Below, in pieces: positions 62,401 through 64,000 of a stretch of 64,000 nucleotides of DNA. The translations under genes and the position numbers were made by a program. The stretch is from Prorocentrum cordatum (Eukaryota; Sar; Dinophyceae; Prorocentrales; Prorocentraceae): positions 386,804-450,803 of the forward strand of contig CAUYUJ010010469.1 of assembly GCA_963575745.1 (NCBI GenBank), given 5' to 3'. The notes below the pieces were generated by a model. The model saw only the letters and a program-made list of their open reading frames with translations. It was not told the origin of the DNA and made no database searches. Every line of letters begins with the position of its first letter. Position 1 is the first letter of the stretch.

Positions 62401-64000
62401 GGACCAGCAGTCATGGGTCCAGGCCCTCAACAGCCATTTGACATCAGCCGACGTCTCTGGACTGACCGATCAGCTATATCGTGCTGACCCGTGGGCGGTG
62501 CATGCAGGTATCCAAGACGCACAGCAGAGGAACCTGCGCCCTCCTGCGGGGCCACCAGGCATCCTAGGACCACAACCACAACGCCCTCCGCAGCAAGCTG
62601 GAGGTGCGAGGTTTGTCCCTATGGGCGGCTCAGATGGTGGCTCGCCGTTTCGGACTCCGCCGTCTGAAACGAGCGAGAACAGCTTGTGGCAAAGACTCCA
62701 GGCGATTCGCGGGAATCCGGCGCTCGCAGCAGCACTCCAGGCGACCACTCCCTTTGGCACTCCGAGGGGTAGTGAAGGAGGAGTGGCTGCGGGGACGCCC
62801 GCCGAGCGAACGCCTGCGGAGTCACTCGCACATGCGGGGCCACCCGCTGACGGACAGCAAGGTTCAGACTACGAACGTCGGGCAGCCAACTTGAGAGCAC
62901 AGGCTACCTTTCTGCAGCAACAAGCTGACAGAGTGCCCAGCCTGTTGCGGAACCGCAACATAGATGTTACGAATCATGGCGACTTTCGGCCTCTCTGGAG
63001 CTGGACTTCTGAAGATGCTCCAAATGCTGATCCCACGAATCCATATCGACAGGTGTTTATTCCAGGAATAGCATCACACCCAATATATGGATGGGACAAT
63101 CATGGACCAGCAGAGGCACAGGCCATGGACGCGCCGATGTACCCGGAGTACTACGCGCAGATGAATAACACTCCTATGATTGCGGGGCCACCTGCGAACG
63201 AATACACTCGGAATCTTGCCAATGAGATGTTTCGTTTGCAGTTTACACGAGCGGTCGATGCGCAGTCTATGCCGCACTACGCCTACATGCCCACGCCGAC
63301 GGACCCCGAGACCGTGGTTCAGCCAGCTGGTCTCGCGGTGCCAGCCGCTATGGGCAGCATGCCAGACTACATCCGCGACGTGCACGACACGCAGCAGGCA
63401 ATACTGGCATCTAGGCAGCAGGCTCGGGACAACGCCAGGCTGCGCCAACAACGCGCGATCCAGAGAAGGATCGAGCGTGAAAACCAAGCGGGGACACCCG
63501 CAGACGCGGGGCCACCCGCTGAACGGACAGATAGACGGCCGCCACCGACGCCATATCGGGAGGGCGAAACCACTTTCGAGCGCCAAGCTCGGACTCGCCC
63601 AGACGTGCCTGCTCCAGTCATTTCAGACTACAACTTCACACAGTGCCCAATCTGTATGGACACTTACGAGATGGGCACCACAGTGTGGAGACTGGCGTGT
63701 GGGCACTTCTTCCACGATATATGCTGGGATCGTGTTGCACAGCAGCACGTCCGCAATCAGCGGCCAGGTGCGCCGAACGAGGCCCCCTGCGCTGTATGTC
63801 GTGGGCCGGGCATAATTACAGCACATTTCCCGTATGCTGGACAGCGCGACGCTGAGTCGGAACAAGCGCGCCAGCAGGAAAGGTACGTGGCAGATGCCCG
63901 GGAAATGCGTCGGCTACGGGAAGCAGTGGAGGCACTAGAGGCTCGAGCCGCACACTCGGCGGAGCCATCCGCACGTGCCCCAGCTGCACAGGCATCCCCC
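56453..64000 (+). CDS. Giant polyprotein: Gag-like, CCHC knuckle, Tpt1/KptA, RING-H2 (3' end beyond window)
   Basis: One frame is open from 56306 to the window end without a stop. I placed the start at ATG 56453; 56477 and 56774 are alternatives, and 56774 is preferred if the primer-binding site at 56557 is real. In order: hydrophobic segment (56573-56620); membrane-type segment WIKITIFGILWVIMGCAVGYM (56933-56995); Gag-like helical domain (about 57040-57590); Arg/Lys-rich stretch (58020-58170); CCHC knuckle C-x2-C-x4-H-x4-C (58301-58342); acidic and Pro-rich linkers; a second C-x-C-x5-H-x3-C (59577-59615); Tpt1/KptA domain (about 61240-62010); Gln/Pro-rich linker; RING-H2 finger (63644-63799). 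Gag plus knuckle indicate an LTR retroelement whose protease, integrase and RT would lie beyond 64000. A host gene is the alternative. Codon use is free of the GGA bias around it. Confidence 0.75.
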   Translation, partial: MLRLALLLMRYEPKPGIWQRLKRNTYLSLPACFRLGSGAGYTLVWLALALIPVIHGTTWWTTTTVEYHVAPALRGAEPVRDRASGATRELETLSPTSLRYFTPDFHQMPIGNSIENVVTLRGYPQRGHLHPVPVRRLTATTPEPDKPQPKPITEAEMHMHWIKITIFGILWVIMGCAVGYMRQGMDDTRTTGPSWDPAGTTPFREYVREVHAWLNVTSGNMTPPQQAAALQRGLQGLARRIAMQVPSQIINYGVTVNGQPTDAVTYILYLLSTKFENLEDERQLNSGTALIDFRVERGERIDSVLARFEMARDEANSVGFVIPNFQILTLILFRALGVGASRAQHLLEPFNHQMPRTQADYDRLLTRMRNYGHVAERSPGNIAGIFTGHHSHAGVYATTAGSPAGPGEPNPWADPADMPNEATALLGQTGQASAEAAEANAWSNYSPGAAYTASPPSGTTLWGQAESSAQGSQPPSPFESGTDTDTSSDDEHNGIVSAGNDYPADDTHLSEQQRAEAAFMAYRKSKRRWRRFMKKPVRKVRRAVRRHFKRFGKGRGKGGRRRRMHGRGITAFLTSLTDMAFEEVLIGGKGRGHRRTSGKGKGRRGNPRDASGNTMKCHTCGSTEHLRDQCPKGKGKGSVHLAQNSFMDDIDYIDYEFYVNPEAAPAAGSSTYYVMARYAEATVALEDYAVTLFDEFHGWDEVDEVAYNAWFGLPAGPPAGDEVSEAETAPATEEELTAVLAPQVIGTPLLPNPSWAGSEAGDADDEMRGHPAYSDSEEAEEDYKDMLQEQVSEAIRLLSAPAQQQITMNELLSHPGVARLRPYLDSDMSASQMLTALQALAGSPAEETPDATAGPPAWSMDVFMQGCDQMDINDLTMEQLNDIGYFRSPYQNVFMVQDSSEDSEDMRYAKRDRRPSPPRDSEHDDQRPMARGSASAGPARRRSRSAPRRPTHDESGYPYSTEHSVGVSAQHVPDWYIKWYPGYSMDTLRHWYSKEYCTKRDETGAIIRTKGGKTKTPEAWDKRAKKQEIINDRKTYRKQVCQCEPFKGHMRRCPMDRPSRSPHHGETPWNWSHGDDAGNVHDPNKEVPGGGKRITEADRVPMTEEVANIVRENWVQLPNDHRLKEWNRRFHKEAGSPAGSIKEAGSPAESSKEAGSPADAAPAAGSADDEWIAVASAAGSAAGTDHTELNEEWAAEDGSENPFPDGSACWCYSSSAQKWFCTRVIYRHENGKYKLAIKGTADIDQMRQVIHDHGQPEGPPRDPPGPQPGKGSRPPPRPEADSSSSPTPAKRHPSKSPEGTQGRAKARGIAKTDDPEPVDPPGLSVTERRKAFAGPSTPMPPATQGDVKDEARDKPQAAFRGDWTPTLHQPRLAPRPGSARMKAQPKPEAGMRSVRAEAAAKAKKDKGSAGPPAKAAPAVTAGTPAEGTLSREERFRVLKEFGDQQKLTDDAAADESHPNPGAESSAGAASSAAGSAGPPVKAPPAALAGPPAHGQPIMSVLRNIPLGAIEYWQGIEGKGPKRTINPRVTPDDTDRYEVINCPVRRNFECRNDWEREQQTVGNMLRDRPPLRVAQHKAELLKVMERFGMDPTLPREGQMTKVSIWFSTALRHSPYWKDGFSRHFEKISTFDPYDGWVVVDDLLTNWTENDQWKGYREMHEVLIKGRPHTSYVYWVLLNCCEMIDHHGMQNGRLQMKCVDDSMLLPPRFRPTARRPQYFIRATNGHSSPGIHCPESLYKPITTWMKEPDDPVYFIHGTQWEYVKDILANGLSCLAQDNPKRKGGRQFVHGCPYLPGDPRIQSGIRPDSEVLIFCSINKMLSSGFSLWRSANDIVMTRGHDGRIPPDHILQIVSIAKYRVGEAWSNPLAYDKSRRRGQPADRIRTDDYLPLKMCDRTLGVMEDHAMYLKGWTKTDGRPFNLVMTEQDVAPRPYDTQTVLMMNAQEDEVMPEAGPPAGAGTPAVDTSDGSWQQVVTPVATVASPWRPDQQSWVQALNSHLTSADVSGLTDQLYRADPWAVHAGIQDAQQRNLRPPAGPPGILGPQPQRPPQQAGGARFVPMGGSDGGSPFRTPPSETSENSLWQRLQAIRGNPALAAALQATTPFGTPRGSEGGVAAGTPAERTPAESLAHAGPPADGQQGSDYERRAANLRAQATFLQQQADRVPSLLRNRNIDVTNHGDFRPLWSWTSEDAPNADPTNPYRQVFIPGIASHPIYGWDNHGPAEAQAMDAPMYPEYYAQMNNTPMIAGPPANEYTRNLANEMFRLQFTRAVDAQSMPHYAYMPTPTDPETVVQPAGLAVPAAMGSMPDYIRDVHDTQQAILASRQQARDNARLRQQRAIQRRIERENQAGTPADAGPPAERTDRRPPPTPYREGETTFERQARTRPDVPAPVISDYNFTQCPICMDTYEMGTTVWRLACGHFFHDICWDRVAQQHVRNQRPGAPNEAPCAVCRGPGIITAHFPYAGQRDAESEQARQQERYVADAREMRRLREAVEALEARAAHSAEPSARAPAAQASP
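56557..56571 (+). promoter_or_regulatory. Putative tRNA primer-binding site in the leader of the giant ORF
   Basis: TGGTAGCGGAGCTGG. Twelve bases are identical to 33305-33316, and both continue into CTGGCTACAC (directly here, after 4 extra bases at 33 kb). In the open frame this would code LGSGAGYTL, so either the start codon is downstream or the match is chance. Confidence 0.42.
57040..57590 (+). other. Gag-like domain of the giant ORF
   Basis: Codes for PFREYVREVHAWLNVTSGNM...ALQRGLQGLARRIAMQ...VTYILYLLSTKFENLEDE... FRVERGERIDSVLARFEMARDEANSVG...LTLILFRALGVGAS. The spacing of 'R..GE.I....ARFE.AR' and 'L.LILFRALG' is that of retroelement Gag capsid regions in dinoflagellate copia-like elements. 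No catalytic role; it would form the particle and package RNA. Confidence 0.6.
61240..62010 (+). other. Tpt1/KptA RNA 2'-phosphotransferase domain
   Basis: Tpt1 removes the 2'-phosphate left at RNA ligation junctions, using NAD+. The order of motifs fits the family: FSTALRHSP (Arg 61280, His 61283), DGWVVVDDLL (about 61350-61376), FIRATNGHSS (Arg 61607, His 61622), FIHGT (His 61712), ILANGL (about 61741), FVHGCP (about 61805), SGIRPDSEVLIF (Arg 61859), LWRSANDIV (about 61922) and IPPDHILQI (about 61970). The Arg-His-Arg-Arg catalytic set of the family is therefore present. It is unusually long because of inserts between motifs. It is the part of the ORF free of hairpin repeats. Confidence 0.78.
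63644..63799 (+). other. RING-H2 zinc finger of the giant ORF
   Basis: CPICMDTYEMG...LACGHFFHDICW...APCAVC gives C-x2-C-x13-C-x1-H-x2-H-x2-C-x(n)-C-x2-C, the RING-H2 spacing of E3 ubiquitin ligases. The Cys/His positions are all present. A helical, charged segment (REMRRLREAVEALEARAA) follows to the window end. Confidence 0.82.

Larger units (their letters stand above)
56703..63972 (+). repeat. Dispersed hairpin array, GCGGG-(GNCA)-CCCGC, about 29 copies
   Basis: Clear copies start at 56703, 56812, 56827, 57650, 57845, 58595, 58753, 58973, 59009, 59258, 59852, 59882, 59912, 59930, 60677, 60695, 60713, 60836, 60914, 62068, 62297, 62315, 62789, 62834, 63182, 63335, 63488, 63506 and 63959. Each is a 5-bp stem with a 4-nt (three with 5-nt) loop, usually GCCA, GTCA or GACA. 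Stem variants keep pairing: GCGGA/TCCGC (57845, 60836, 63959), GCGGC/GCCGC (59930; 60695 with a wobble). Most are in phase as Ala-Gly-X-Pro-Ala, but 56703, 56812, 56827, 58753 and 62068 are in other codon phases. None lies inside the Tpt1 domain. Confidence 0.88.

Noticed and set aside
57609-62900. Minus-strand and off-frame ORFs over the giant ORF (e.g. 58178-58816, 60820-61335, 63074-63586, 63180-63815)
   Set aside because: Shadows of the continuous plus-strand frame, which carries the recognisable domains.

Overview
This window is almost certainly nuclear DNA of a dinoflagellate. The decisive sign is an exact copy of the 22-nt dinoflagellate spliced leader (DinoSL) at 2359-2380 and a two-mismatch copy at 10493-10514. 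High G+C, long gene-poor stretches, and retroelement proteins of types I know from dinoflagellate genomes agree with this. The genus cannot be fixed from the sequence; a Prorocentrum-like species is only a guess. I found no convincing single-copy host gene. Nearly everything recognisable is a retroelement, a remnant of one, an inverted-repeat element, a satellite or a microsatellite.

Layout. 1-2358: a gag fragment of a Ty1/copia-like element (minus strand) and a GGA/GAT microsatellite. 2359-7380: a nearly intact non-LTR retrotransposon (LINE-A) that begins with the spliced leader and is bounded on both sides by GGA repeats. 7381-10492: microsatellites and degenerate repeats. 10493-17927: a second, decayed non-LTR retrotransposon (LINE-B) with the same design (leader at the 5' end, GGA tracts on both sides), followed near its 3' end by an unidentified zinc-binding-type ORF. 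18130-33050: a patchwork of dispersed repeats, two inverted-repeat elements with target-site duplications, a pentanucleotide satellite and tandem arrays. 33055-38000: an LTR/primer-binding-site/gag fragment, a tandem array and a gag pseudogene. 38400-46830: very long microsatellites (GGA, TGG, AAT, TAG) and tandem arrays. 46860-49500: remnants of a reverse transcriptase and other protein-like fragments on the minus strand. 49600-56300: G+C-rich DNA, a duplicated segment and a 128-bp satellite.

56306-64000: one open frame of more than 2,500 codons that runs off the window without a stop. It encodes a Gag-like domain, a CCHC zinc knuckle, a complete-looking Tpt1/KptA RNA 2'-phosphotransferase domain and a RING-H2 finger. 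The same ORF carries about 29 copies of a 14-15-nt hairpin (GCGGG-loop-CCCGC). The copies occur in more than one codon phase, and several have compensatory stem changes (GCGGA/TCCGC, GCGGC/GCCGC). This ORF and its hairpin array are the strongest candidates for something undescribed.

How the parts relate. Both LINEs look like reverse-transcribed, trans-spliced mRNAs placed in or beside GGA microsatellites. The Gag-bearing fragments at 1541, 33344 and 56.5 kb share a TGGTAG-type sequence suitable for an initiator-tRNA primer. Domain names come from motif recognition by eye, and none has been checked against a database.
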